NCBI RefSeq assembly: GCF_947623445.1
Contig: NC_135246.1
Location: forward strand, 19,588,288 to 19,652,287
Direction: 5' to 3'
DNA length: 64,000 bases
From: Clavelina lepadiformis
Taxonomy: Eukaryota; Chordata; Ascidiacea; Aplousobranchia; Clavelinidae
Part shown: positions 44,753 to 57,081 of the stretch, piece after piece
Position numbering within the stretch: position 1 is the stretch's first letter
How the letters are laid out: every line of letters starts with the position of its first letter
The notes under the pieces: generated by a model
What the model was told of the DNA's origin: nothing
Seen by the model: the letters and a program-made list of their open reading frames with translations, nothing else
Database searches by the model: none
Position numbers and translations under genes: made by a program

Positions 44753-47700
44753 TGTGGTCGACAATTTTGCTGGTGCGTTGCCAGAACGTTCCGGGGCGGT
44801 CACTTTGAAAACTAGGATAAACCTTTTCAAATGGACATATCTGTGTGATAGTGCATTTACTCTTAAGCAATACAGTAATCTTAAAATTAAAATAGCCGTT
44901 TTACGAACGATGCCCAATCGCAAAAAACCTAAATCTGAAATCTATCTGAAATTTTCCCACTTGACTTCGCATCTGTTGCTGTGAAATCGACTCTGCACTT
45001 GCGTTATGAGGACTGCTAAGTCGATGTGCTTTCTACTTCAGACAACTTTCGACCTTCGTTTTTCTCTTTGCTTTTACTTCATCACCTGTTTACTTGGGGT
45101 CGCGTCTTACCTCCGCATTTACTGACCCGAAACAAAGTTCTAGGTCATTGACGCTTCGCGGTGTTACATATTACGTCACAATGCACATTGTTATGATCAA
45201 CTTCTTCCCACGGAAGCGAGCAAGGTTGGAATTAGTTGAATAACTTCCTGCGCAAACAATTGCTGCTTGTCGGTGAACATCAAACAGTTGAAGTCACAAA
45301 AAAGCAATGGGCAATTGTAGCTCATAAAGGGCATTGTGAGAAGTTATTTGAAGTACCGCGAGTGACTTTGATCCAAATAAATTCACGTGAACGACCTCGA
45401 CTTTGCAGATGCGTCGCGAATAAAAACAATTCTCACAAAACTATCGATTTTTTTCAGAGTTTAGGTTTCCCCAGAATCCATTCTCTCGTAATTTTCAATC
45501 ATCTGATGACTAATTCAAAGTTGGAATGTGAAACACGTCTGTGATGCCACAATGATACACTCTATGACCTCAACCGCTTCTGACCAACTTGTGTGACATG
45601 GACCACACTAATGCACTGTTGTTGTCTGCTGAAGCAGTTGCATTTGGAAAGAAAAGTAAAATAAATCTAACAGTCTGAATAATTCATACGTAACCTTGGA
45701 GGGAGCCTGAAAACTTTCCGTTTCCCGATTTTAATCATGTTTCGATGACGAAATATCGAACGAAAACCACCGGAAACGGTAGCGTAAATGACGTCATCGC
45801 GTTTTCTGCCCTGCTCGTTGTCATGACAACATCTTTCTCCGTCACCGTCACAAGATCTTTTTTTATCTGGAAGTTCAAAATATTCGTGTTAACGCACAAA
45901 ATACTTTCGCTTTCGCTTTTGCAGAGCCTCTTCCATATTGTTACATAACAAAGGTATCGATTTCTTTAATTTCATTTCGTCGATTCGATCGATTCTCAAA
46001 ACAAACACCGAGAAATGATCGTGGACATAAACTCGGCAAAATTTCTGAAAAAGTCGAAAATTCGCCGCTTACTTTCCTGATAATTAATAGACTCTGACTC
46101 TGTTCTATAAAAATCCCACGCACTTAATCTGAAAGTGACGTATCAATCAAAACATTTTTCAGCGCAACGATTCTAGGTCACGTGACAAGAGTGTCCCAAG
46201 CGACTGCAGTCTTGTCGGAGCTGGCGTTGTAAAACAATCTTCCAGCAAATTGAAGCGGCCTATTAGAGTAATTAGATTACTCAAAAGAGACTGGTAGCGC
46301 TTTAATGAAACAAAGTGGCTAGTGTCATACTAGATGGGCTCAATTAACCTCTAACGGTGCCATCTTGTTCATTTCAATTAATCAAGTCGGGTCGTGAATC
46401 ATGATCACGTGTTAATTTCATCGATTCTACGTCACAAAGCCCATTGGGATCACGCGCGGTAAATACTTTGCTAATTTTATGAATATCTGAATATCAGACA
46501 AGGCTGCTAGTTACATGGTTAAAAGCTAATTTCTTTAATGCAAGCACCAACTGTAGACACCTTAGCTCATGAAACGCTTCCAACTGTCTGTGCGCGCTCA
46601 CATCCTCATTGGTACATGATTGGGTTTAACTCTCCAACCTTAAATCTGACGTTGTCGTCTTAAAAGTTGCCTTATTTTCGTCTTAAGTGTAATCAGCAGA
46701 ATGTTTTAGTTTCAGGACAGACCCATCAGGCATGTCAGTTACGTCACTCTAAAAATTAAAGAGTCAAACAAATTACTTTTTCAAAGAGTCATTTTTTTGA
46801 TTGAAAATATTCATAATGAATAAATAAAGAGTTAAAATATTTGAATCGAATTGGCTTAAAAAAGAGTCGCTTTAAGTTGAGTCTTTTATACCGAACAATT
46901 TTTATATTGAGTGAAATTTTAATTCAGTCACCAAGTTCAGTTTTCAACACGAAAGACAGTTTCGAGTTATTGCTTAGATTGATTTTAATGTGGTACAGTT
47001 TTCGGTTCATATTTTATCTTTCATTACACGTAAATAACATATATTTATCCAATAAGACATATATACACACATGTGGCTATATGCGTAAAAATCTGTAAAA
47101 CGAACAGTATATTAACAATGCTTCATTCTTAGTAAATATTTTGTTTAGTTAATATTATTTTACTGTTATCAGTCTCTGTGACGCTAAGCTTTTAAAATAG
47201 TTTAATAAGAGTGCGAAGTGAAACGATATTATTCCTTTAAAGCTGTTTACCACCCGGCTTACAGGTGACAGACTTTGTTACTTTAGTCTGTAAATGATGT
47301 TTTGAAAAGGTCAGATAAAAACGTTTTTCTGCAAATATTTGTGTTTTTACCGGGAGCACAATCAACAACAGACAAGCATCGCTCCGTCCGCGGTAGTTTC
47401 ACCGTTTCCTGCCATTGTGACGTCACTTTCACACATCGATCAAGACTTTCACGGATGGTTGACTCAATCAAGAAATTGAAAGCGGACAAGTCGTCTCACA
47501 CATAATCCTCCGCCAGAAATTCACGTATTCCTCAAAGATTGTCTCGCTTGAGATAGAAGCTATACGTAGGTTTGCTAAGAACGCGCTCATCTTGGAACCG
47601 GTTGTTGAAGGAACTTGATTTAACTCGAAAATCTATTTTGAATTCACGACCCTGTCTCGAAAAATTGTGCAACTGCCATTCCAGCTCATCTTGCTTCGAA

Positions 47701-48900
47701 TACATTCATCATTAAGAGCGAAGCAATCTAATATAATCTAATATTGCAGCGAACTTAACATGACCAGGTATTTTGATGGAGGGCACATCATTTATACTTT
47801 CATCGGCTAATAAACTCGCGTCAAACATCACATCATATTCTCTCTTATTTATAATCGCGGATTGACGTCACACTATATGACAAGCGTATTCGAGAAACAA
47901 CGTGAGTGACTTTCAATTTTGTATTTTGAATTTCTAAATACAGTCAAACCTCGTTAATCCGGACCACTTTGTTTCGTCACAAAATGTCGGTTTAGCGGGG
48001 AATCTGGATTATCGGAAAGCGAAAAATCAATTATCTTGCAAATGCAGCACCGTGTTCAAAAAGCAGTACCCACGTTATTCCAATTCAAAGTATGCGTAGG
48101 ATTTTAAAGAGTGAAACTGCAACATTATTATGCATAGATAATGGGTTATTGTTTTCGTCAACTAACTACTGTATCTAGGAAAATCGTGAATCATTTTCGC
48201 TTCCCTCTTAAGAATCCGGTTTATCGGATTTTATTCCTATTTATTTGCACATTTGTTCCAAAACTTTTGTGTCGGAGTCGGACAGCGGGGTTTCCTATAT
48301 AAAGGGGTAAAATGCATAGGAAGAAATCCGTTCCCAGCAGTTTTGTGTCGGATAACGGGGATTCCGGTTGTTCGGGTTCGGATTAACGAGGTCTCACTGT
48401 AATAAATTTTGATTTGGAAACAAGAATGAGAAAATAAAATGACTCACAATTTTATATTTAAAGCACAGCAAATTCATCAAAGTAAGAATTTTGAACAAAA
48501 CCAGAACAGAAATTGATTAAAAATGCAGGAGAAAGCTGTTATGTGATACCTAGCGGACGCCAGGAATTCTCAAAGAAATAAATATTTCACAAAAAAACAA
48601 ACGGAATTGTACACAACCGACATTAGACGTAAAACGCTTAAAAAGACACTGATAGCGACTGTAGATATCCGACGGCGTTATCGTATGATAGCAGAGTACG
48701 CAGCCTATTCATTGGATTCAGAGTCTATTGAACAGCGTCCACTTCGAGTGTCCAGTGGACGAACGAGATACTATCTTCACTTCATAGTCGTCACGTGACA
48801 TACTCTCCACACGCCCATTGGCTGGAACTTCCATTGCAGCTGGCAGCTCCACGAAACCGGATGACTTATCTCTCATCCAAGTTTGTCCCGCTCATGTGGT
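44753..48900. other. intergenic between GPCR 3 and Rab32/38
   Basis: About 4.1 kb with no supportable gene. Short frames (45236-45544, 45745-45948, 46841-47098, 47283-47505) lack domains. 46740-46900 has scattered AAAGAGTC-like repeats. A pogo-like MITE is listed separately. Confidence 0.5.
47941..48399. mobile_element. Tc1/mariner (pogo-like) MITE, TA target duplication
   Basis: A 459-bp element with ends CAGTCAAACCTCGTTAATCC and the complement of CAGTGAGACCTCGTTAATCC, flanked by TA on both sides (47939-47940, 48400-48401). CAGT..CCTCG with ATCCG is typical of pogo/Tigger-like termini. There is further inverted similarity inside (TCGGTTTAGCGGGG against GGATAACGGGGATTCCGG). No transposase. 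Confidence 0.88.
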
Positions 48901-51378
48901 CTACCAGCAGCAACCTTTCTTAGTTTCTTCTGGTCTGTTCATGCTGCTCACCTCCATGCTAAGCTGAATCGAGTCATGGAAGTTGTTCGGGGAATACAGG
49001 GCATCGTTGGCCATGATTAGGCCAATTAAGTGCCTGGTCGCCTTGTCTATGTTTACGTTGTTCTACAGAAAGGTTTCAAAAACGTCTTTGGTTAATTTCA
49101 CAGTTTTGTTGTCGATAGAGCTCATATTTAGCACAATATACCGGTTCCAGCTAGAGGGCGCTCATTGCAAACCGAGGCCGTAATCAGGGCAAAATTTTTA
49201 CGGAGACAGATACGTCAAGTACGTCCCCGGTTAAGTATGTTGTTAAATAGAGTTTAGCTTTAAAATTTCATGTACCAGAATTCCGGAGAATTCACGAAGG
49301 CAATCGTCTCATTTGCCACAACGTGGCTACGGCCTAGTACTAGCTGCAGCTGCAGTAATCTACACTAGGACTAGACCACAGACTACTGTAAAAAAAACAC
49401 TTAAAACTTAACAGAATTAACAATTAAACTTAGCTCTGCAGCCAAATCCATCGAAACTGACGTCAATAGAAAGACAAGGACTTACCTTGGCTGAGACATC
49501 GAACCAGGCGTCAAAGCCCTTCTCCCTGCAAAGGTCATCCATCTTGCCTCCATCCATCTTCCTCTTCCCGCAAACTTGGTCGCATTTATTTCCCAGGAGA
49601 ACGGTTGGAATGAACGTGCCATCAGACTGCCAATTGAAATCAGTTACTTCGTAACAAAGTATAAGTATGACGTAACATCTAGACACACTTGTAAAACCAA
49701 AACTGGTTTTATGACGTCAACATATGTCTGGGAGGAACGCGTAAATATAACCGAAAAAAGACTGTAACACAGAACTTAAAATTCGTTAATAATTCCAAAA
49801 CAGTTATTTTTGATAAAAAGGGTTAATCTGACGTCATGACATCACAGTATGTTTTATTGCATGTTAAGCATTATTTAGGTTCTGGATTATATGATTGAAA
49901 CCAATATATCTATATATACCTTGCGGTCAAGGTCATTTTTCCATTTTTTCACCGCTTCCAGCGTCGATGGCCTTGTGACATCATAAAGGAAAAAGGCCCC
50001 AACCGCCCCTCTGTAATAGATGTGGGTGATATTGCAGAATCGTTCCTGGCCTGTGAAATTGACAACTCAAGTAAATTTTCATAGAAAGAAGTTTTTTTTG
50101 ATTTTTTAGCATTTTTAAAATTTTAAGCCATACCACATGCAAGTTAATAATAATTGCGCAAACGACTTCACAAATGTCTGGTCATTACGAATTTAATTTG
50201 TCCAAATGCCAACATTATTTCTTATACTGTAATGGTAAGATTCGTCGATTCAAAAGACGTCGCTTGTTGAGCCGAGTCTAGTTTGTCTAACTTGCACTTT
50301 TGCAAAATACAAAACTTTTCGTGAATTGAGTGAAAGTGTTTAAGGGACCTATAAGCTGTCGTGTTGTTTATATAACGTCACGCTAGTGAGCGAAAACTGA
50401 ATAGCTGACCGATACAACAGCATGATACGAGCGCTAAATGACATAATTAACGCAGTAGCAGTATAATCACGGACTTGTAACCTTGTGTGTGTGCTCTCGT
50501 AATAATCCCAACTGCGATAAAAAGTCATCTTTTAACCTCCCACTCACCAGCGAGATCCCACAATTGAATCCGGATGATCGTATTCGAGTCCCAATGGAGG
50601 TGCTTCAGCGCGAAGTCCACATCCTTCGTCTGAGCGCGGGACGACGAGAAGCGATCGTCGACGTAGCGACGGACAAAACTGCTCTTCCCGACATCGGGGT
50701 CACCAAGAACAAGCACCTGGAGAACGAAGACAACGTTCACAATCAAGTTCACTAAAGTTCAAGTTTTTTAAGTGAAATTAAGTTTTTGACCAAACATGCC
50801 AAGATGACCTGTTAAACCATCGACATCAATAAACATGGATTAGATGAAATTAAATAACTAGAACCGTGGACAGCAATAAGCAGGGAAATAACCGCACAGA
50901 AAAGAACATGGCCGCGAGGCAATAGACGTTGAAACCGAATAATATAATCCATGCGCCTCCAGCCAACGCGAAAACAGCGAAGTTGTCTGACCTCGTTTGA
51001 TCTGTTGAGGTCAATGGTCCATGCAAATATGAGTCAGCGAAATTATCGCACAGGTCATAAAAAACTTCAGTAAACAAGTGACGTATAGTTCTTTAAACGC
51101 AGCAACAACGTTTCAAATTCCCAGCGATTGCTTTTAATGTTCAACGCTTTGTGGTGATAAAATCGACTTAGTATTCCGCGAGTAAAACGCTTTCTGCGAT
51201 GATAAACATTACACCTGAACATAAAGCATTGCTTGCCCTATCATGGATGATACACATGGATACAACAACACACTCAGTGCTGGGCGTAAGAGCGGATTTC
51301 CGCTTATCAACTTATAGTTGCACCAAATCTCACACACACACACACAAATGTTACCTTAAACGTGTAGTCGTTTTCCAT
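48901..51378 (-). CDS. RAB32: Rab32/38-family small GTPase, 5 exons
   Basis: 208-aa Rab of the Rab32/38 group, which directs cargo to lysosome-related organelles (melanosomes in vertebrates) and acts at mitochondria and endosomes. Exons: 51355-51378 (MENDYTFK), 50548-50716, 49920-50050, 49486-49626, 48901-49062, in phase. The P-loop is GDPDVGKSS. Switch II is WDLAGQE; the hydrophobic residue where most Rabs have Thr is diagnostic of Rab32/38 (WDIAGQE). Guanine specificity is NKCD and SAK; FALK and HWDS match VDFALKVLNWDS in Rab32. The tail ends KKGCCW, a plausible double-cysteine prenylation site. Odd: switch I reads QTKDVDF instead of ATIGVDF. Exon 1 codes for only eight residues. A CA microsatellite lies just inside intron 1. 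Confidence 0.93.
51331..51347. repeat. (CA)n microsatellite in Rab32/38 intron 1
   Basis: CACACACACACACACA followed by AA, directly beside the donor of the 24-nt first exon. Confidence 0.85.
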
Positions 51379-51811
51379 TTCCAACGTTGAACGACGTTGA
51401 CTTTAAGTTTCTATGTTTTTATTTTTCTCAGTTTCTAAATCTTATCGCCTTGTGACTGTAGTTGTTCAGAACTTGTGATTCCTGAGACACGAACGCAAAG
51501 TAAAATTCCAACAACTCTTACCTAGTGACTGAGTACGACATTTAAATAGCATGCTATACAATAGGCGCCGTGGATAATGCACAGAACGAACACGATTGAC
51601 ATACTAGCATACGTCATAATTGCAAACCGCTTTTTCCTACTCGTTGTTTGTTCGCGAAGCTACTGTCGTACATTAAGCGGCAAATTGTTCAGGAATGTGT
51701 TATACTAAGACGCTAAGTTCGACCTTCTTCACCGCTGCACGTGCAAAAGCATGACACCTCCTAAACTGCATCTCACCATACCTGACAAGCTACAGCTAAT
51801 ATAGTTATGTA

Positions 51812-52512
51812 GCTTGGTATATCGGCAGTCTCACTCGTTCTATCACTCTGACATTCCTGTGTGCAACAAGCTGCAAAACTAAAATACACGATTTACGTGG
51901 TTCGTTTAGTTTTTCACATTCCTCGTCTACCGCGTCGACATTCGATACGCAATCGCTTCATGACGCAAGTGATTTCACCAGAGAACGCTCGTCTGCTGAT
52001 TCGAGCCAACATTAACCTACTTCTGCTGTATAAGTCTTTTTGGTTTGGTGTAGCCGGGAACATTTGGCCCTTGTTTCATTGATACCAGTACATCAGAACA
52101 CATTTTATTCTCTTTTTCAATTGAGGTGAACCATAATACCATCAACAAGACATAATCGTGTTACAAGTGTGACATCTGCTCAGACATAAACAGTCTTCAA
52201 GTTGCATATTCTGTTCGGTTAGTCAGTGAAATGGCAAAGACTTGATTAAGGTTAAACTAATATGTAGACTTTTTTGCAAACATTGGCGTCCCAATATCAC
52301 ACATCATTTAGGAATCCTTGGTGTCAAACTAATACATGCTTCAGCTGCAATCACTTTCTAATGTCTGCGATTTGTGCTAACTTGGTATACCGGCACCCTT
52401 ACTTATTCTATCACTCTGACATTCCTCTGTGCAACAAGCTACGAAAGGAAAATACACAATTTACTTGGTTCGTTTAGATTTTCCCATTCCTCGTCTGCAT
52501 CAAACTGATTTC
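51812..52512. repeat. 130-bp direct repeat pair flanking another repeat
   Basis: 51812-51945 and 52380-52512 share CTTGGTATA, TCTATCACTCTGACATTCCT, GTGCAACAAGCT and GGTTCGTTTAG at roughly 85-90% by eye. The segment between them includes the interspersed repeat at 52041-52347, so the pair brackets it. Confidence 0.75.
52041..52347. repeat. interspersed repeat, copy 1 (second copy 58858-59152)
   Basis: About 300 bp over 90% identical by eye to 58858-59152, beginning TTGGTTTGGTGTAGCCGGGA and ending CTTGGTGTCAAACTAATAC. It has no clear inverted ends or promoter boxes, so the class is unknown. Confidence 0.8.
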
Positions 52513-53488
52513 GCGAGAGAACACCGATCTGCTGATTGTTTCGTCAAAATAACGCTGCACGTGTGTGTCACGTGCCACATACGTCATATGATTCTTATCA
52601 CAAAACATTTCCTTCGTTGAATGACTCGCAGAAAGAGAATGTAGCTCTACAGTCCAGGGCTCTAAACGTAATGTTCTAGTGCTGAATGGATGCAGTAGCC
52701 TTGAAAAGGTCGCACGTTTATAGACTATGGCTATAAGCTGATGTACGCTTCCTTATATCTCTACCAGGAATAGTCATGCAAATGTTATTCAATTATAATC
52801 GGGTGGTTAACAGAAACATGGACGCCAGTAAGCGTGCGTTGCGATTGTTCTAACCTAACGTTTAATAGATTCCTTTGGTAAAAGCGAAGCAACACAGTTA
52901 ATAGCTGCCTTCCTGTGCTACTAGCTGAAAGTTTTCTTATATATTTACAAACAACAACGCTTCCGCAATGCAACCACCAAACATTTTTAAACAATGAAAC
53001 AGCTGCAGAGCGACACTTGTCCAATTTATCGAACATGTTTCGCCTAACAACGCAACAGCACTCGCCTGGTGCCACAGGGAAACTCCCAGACGTTTTGATG
53101 GTGGGTTCCAATAAAAAGTCACGTTTTGCAATACAGTGAAAAGACGTCAGCTATTCATGCTTTGAAAGAAATTTGGACAGAAGTATTATTATTCAAGCGC
53201 AACTTCCAACTTGGCTTTCATCGCAATCACAAAGAGACTTTTATACAATTCTTTCCTTCAGCATCTATTCAACAAAACGCAACTGGAACTACCAAAGTTA
53301 TCCACAAAAGAAGATTTTGAAGATATCACGAAGAAATAAAATCCGAAAGAAGTAATAATATTTTTTAACCCAACGTTTTAGTACAAGTTCAGTTTGATGG
53401 ACCTTGCAAGTCAAGCAAACAGTTTGCGTTTTAACTAATAAAAATGCAGCAGGCCTAAATATGTTACTCACTTGCGATACGGCATGAT

Positions 53489-53710
53489 ATGATAATCTTT
53501 ATCCTCGGACTGAGAAAAGTCTCTGCATGACTTAAACCTGGTGATGATTCCGCATCGCTCGAACCCCAACTACAGAGCTAGCCTTTGTGCAAGTTTCGAT
53601 TTCCACACAATTTTATTTGATTTTTTGATTTGTTTAAATCGCATTGCCCGATTTTAGAACTGCGCACAAGGCCCACTGAACAGGAGCAAGCGGCGTAATA
53701 CAAGAATTTA
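53489..53710 (-). repeat. SINE-like repeat, copy 2
   Basis: Shares TTTATCCTCGGA, AGTCTCTGCATGACTTAAAC, CTTTGTGCAAGTT, ATTGCCCGATTTTAGAACTG and CACTGAACAGGAGCA with the other copies. The tRNA-like head is missing. Confidence 0.6.
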
Positions 53711-56700
53711 ACCGAAATTCCTATTTATCCTTAACAGAAAAAAAGTTTACAATTTGTCAAATTTAATATATGCATTTTCTCCCCAGAAAGATCAACTCAA
53801 TAAATGGCAGTTGCACATATTAACTTACTTGTAGAGAAAAATGAGTGGCTCGAAGCTTAGTCCTACATATTTTGCATAAAAAGCTAAATACATGCACGTT
53901 TGACGTCATTATCAAGATAGAAACGAAACGTTGTCTTTCAAAGTAAAAAATATGTTTTCGCTTTGTAACAAAAAAACTTGAAAAACGCACGCATTGTTAG
54001 TCAAGCCGTAACCGGGTCTCAAAATGGACGAATGTAAATTTTTTAGGCAATTTGAATGCTTTGGAAATATCGGACAAAACACATTGATATCCCAAATAGT
54101 GGAAAAAGTTCACTGTGGTTATAGCCTGCCCTACAGTATTAGAACGAATAGCTTACACGCGAAGTTTTATGTAAGCTAATTTTATGTTTCTAAACGTTAT
54201 AGAGGGCGTGCTCGCAAAGTTAAAAACGTAAAATATGTTGTAGACTATGAAAATGTTACAGTAGACTCAGCCTGGGGGTATACTCAGCCCAATTAGCGAT
54301 CTCAATGTTTCGCGTGACGTCAAAGCGATTGCTTCAACAGTGGCGATACGCGCTGTTTTGTTCCAGTGCTTAGTCATTCGGTAAGTCGGCAACAGGGTAA
54401 ACAGAACGAGATTAGATTATTACTCGTCCTTTTTCTTTGCTTATGTTTTTTCGAGATCGGAAAGTGTTAGAAGTTTCAAAACTAATAATGATAGTTAAGC
54501 TCTGTGCTTTAAACGGGGTCACGGTTGAGCGATTCGCTCAGTCGCAGTTAACTACGAGAAATTTATCTAATGACAATTAAAAAAGCAGTTGTAGCAGGTC
54601 AATTATGGTCGATTTATGATTTATGAGGATTTTCATTGCGTTATTTTCATATATATAGCTTAAAATAAACCAGCATTTGCTTTTAGAATAGCAATTGTCA
54701 TTCAGAGAAAACTGGAAAATTCCAAGATATCGTTAATCAAAGTTCAAAGTTCATGTTTGGTACCAAAACTATTCAAGCGCGGCAAGTTCAACTTGTTTTT
54801 ATTTGGACCGAGTTCTGGACGACCGGTCTGCTGGCTAGCTTAGGCTAAGTCTTCTAACCTCGCATCAGACAGGCGCTCGGCAAGCCTATCACCTCCTCTA
54901 GCAAACTGAAAATTAATGGCAGAGCAGATTTTCTACACCAGCACACAGCCTGGCAGCCATACTTTCAGTCTTTCGTCGTACCGTGACTTTTGCTTCGCAA
55001 AGTTGAAGTCGAAAAATAAAAACACTGCATTAAGAGGCCGGCCATTAACATCAAATTAACCTGTACTATGTTTAGTTTGTATATGATGACGATATACCGT
55101 TATATATTTAACATATAGAACATATAGCGTAGGCTTAAAGAAACCATTTACTTGCACACGCTGGAAATTTCGCGTTAACATTCATTCATTTTATTTTTCG
55201 TCTTCAATGTCGGGAACGAAAACATTCTTCTGACGTAAGTGGTTGCAAACATATTAGTAGTTATCAACATTTTCCACAAATTGGACAGAAAAAATTTGAC
55301 AAGACTTCGAGGGCAAAAACGTGCATTATGGACCAATCAGAGAAAATAAAAAAGTTATTAGCGTCAGCACGGCCACCAAACCCAAATTATAAACACATTA
55401 TTCAAACATAATTTAACACAAAAACACGCAAGTTAAACACATTTAATATAAAACAGAAGTTACGCAGATAGTTTGGCAGGACATAAGCGTTGTGTCACCA
55501 TCAAGATGGAACCGACCTGTGTGTCTGGATGGAAGAAGAAAAACCCCACTAAAATGAACTCCATCCATGGGACTAGTTTCCCGTTCAGGTGGCCTGTGTA
55601 CGTGGTACGAATCTTTTACACAGGTTTGTTGTGAGTGGAAGTAGCAGATGGTCAGATACGTCACTCATGTCCAACCAGATGGTAATAAATAAATCTTTAG
55701 GCTGCCACTATACTGCACAAGGCTATTTCACCGGAAAAAATCGTGCGTTAAAAGCTATTTTTTCACAGTTTCTTGTTAATCTAACTTAAATGTTATAACA
55801 CAGTCACCTAAACTTAACCTAAATCTACCTTCTAATCTAAATTTAACTCCAATTAAGTCCTAAATAGCTAAAACTACCTTTTTGCATAGCCATTTTCAAG
55901 TAATCGCCTGTCTTAACAATGGGCTGTGTGACTTACATACGGTGAAATAGTCACTCTGAAATCTTTAAATGAAATGTCTGCGTTAGTGTTCAAACTTCCT
56001 GTTTATCTGCTTGCTGTGAAGGATTGCAGCGGTAAGATTGCATTACAACATTGTAAGTTGATTGATAGACTGGGGCTAAATGTCACCAATGGATAATATC
56101 AATAAAACATCTGGTATCCTACGACAGAGTGGCCAGAAGGCAGAGTTAAGGTTCAATTACATTGTCATTTGTCACAATCACAATGAACCTTAACATTGGA
56201 ATATAGTTGATGTACAGGACCCAGATAGGAAAGTTTGCTGTTTTTCGGTGAGAAATCTCTCGCGCAACAGGATAAAACAACAGGAATTAGGTCTTCATGG
56301 GCAATTAAATTTAATCCTCTATGTACTTTGACAACTTTCCAATCTGGTACAGAACGGGGGCATAGGCCTAGGTTGCTGGCGTAGAAAATGCTTGAACACA
56401 CTGATATCCTGCTTGCAGTCTGGGAATCTGGGCCAAAGATAGGCTAGACTTTAAAAATTTCAGAATTAGTAAGCTAGCCTATATGTCTTCAACAACTGGT
56501 AAATTTTGGCAAGTTTGTTAAATACGCCGTGTGATCATCATAGTCACTTTAGTTTCCGCCATCAGTGCTGACAAAAAATAAAGCGATTTGTTGATGTGTT
56601 TCTCAAACCTTAAACAAAAACATGTTTGTTTTTGATGTGTTTTTGCTATGTCGTATGTGTGTGCAAGATTTTATAATGTTGGGTATAAACAGTTACTGAG

Positions 56701-57081
56701 TTTTGAGGTTGGACCATTTCTAAACACCATTTGGTTCATGTTGCAACTTATAAAATACTTGCCAATGAACAAGACAAAATCCTGGGCGATACTTAACCAC
56801 ATAAATTGCTCAGCACGATATGAGTAAAGCAGTTCGTTGTATTTTTCTTGTACATATGCACCAACTTAAATGTTCTTTTCAAGTGACTTCAATGTACCAG
56901 AATGTCACTCATTCAGTCTTTTATTTTCAGATAGGATACTTCAGTAGTTCCAGGCTTGTGGTTTAAGTTTTATTGGTTGGCGTTTAACAGAAACTGGGCA
57001 TTAAAATGATGTGACATATTTGTGAATCTCTGTGGTTTTCTTGGGTGTTAAACGCATAAATGAACATCAAACAACAGTATT

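Larger units (their letters stand above)
51379..57081. other. intergenic, repeat-bearing, no gene seen
   Basis: About 5.7 kb between the divergently transcribed Rab and IL-17-receptor-like genes. It holds the repeats listed separately (51.8-52.5 kb and 53.5 kb). Open frames such as 52785-53139, 55443-55664 and 56165-56401 have no recognisable domain or splice partners. I cannot exclude a noncoding RNA. Confidence 0.5.
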
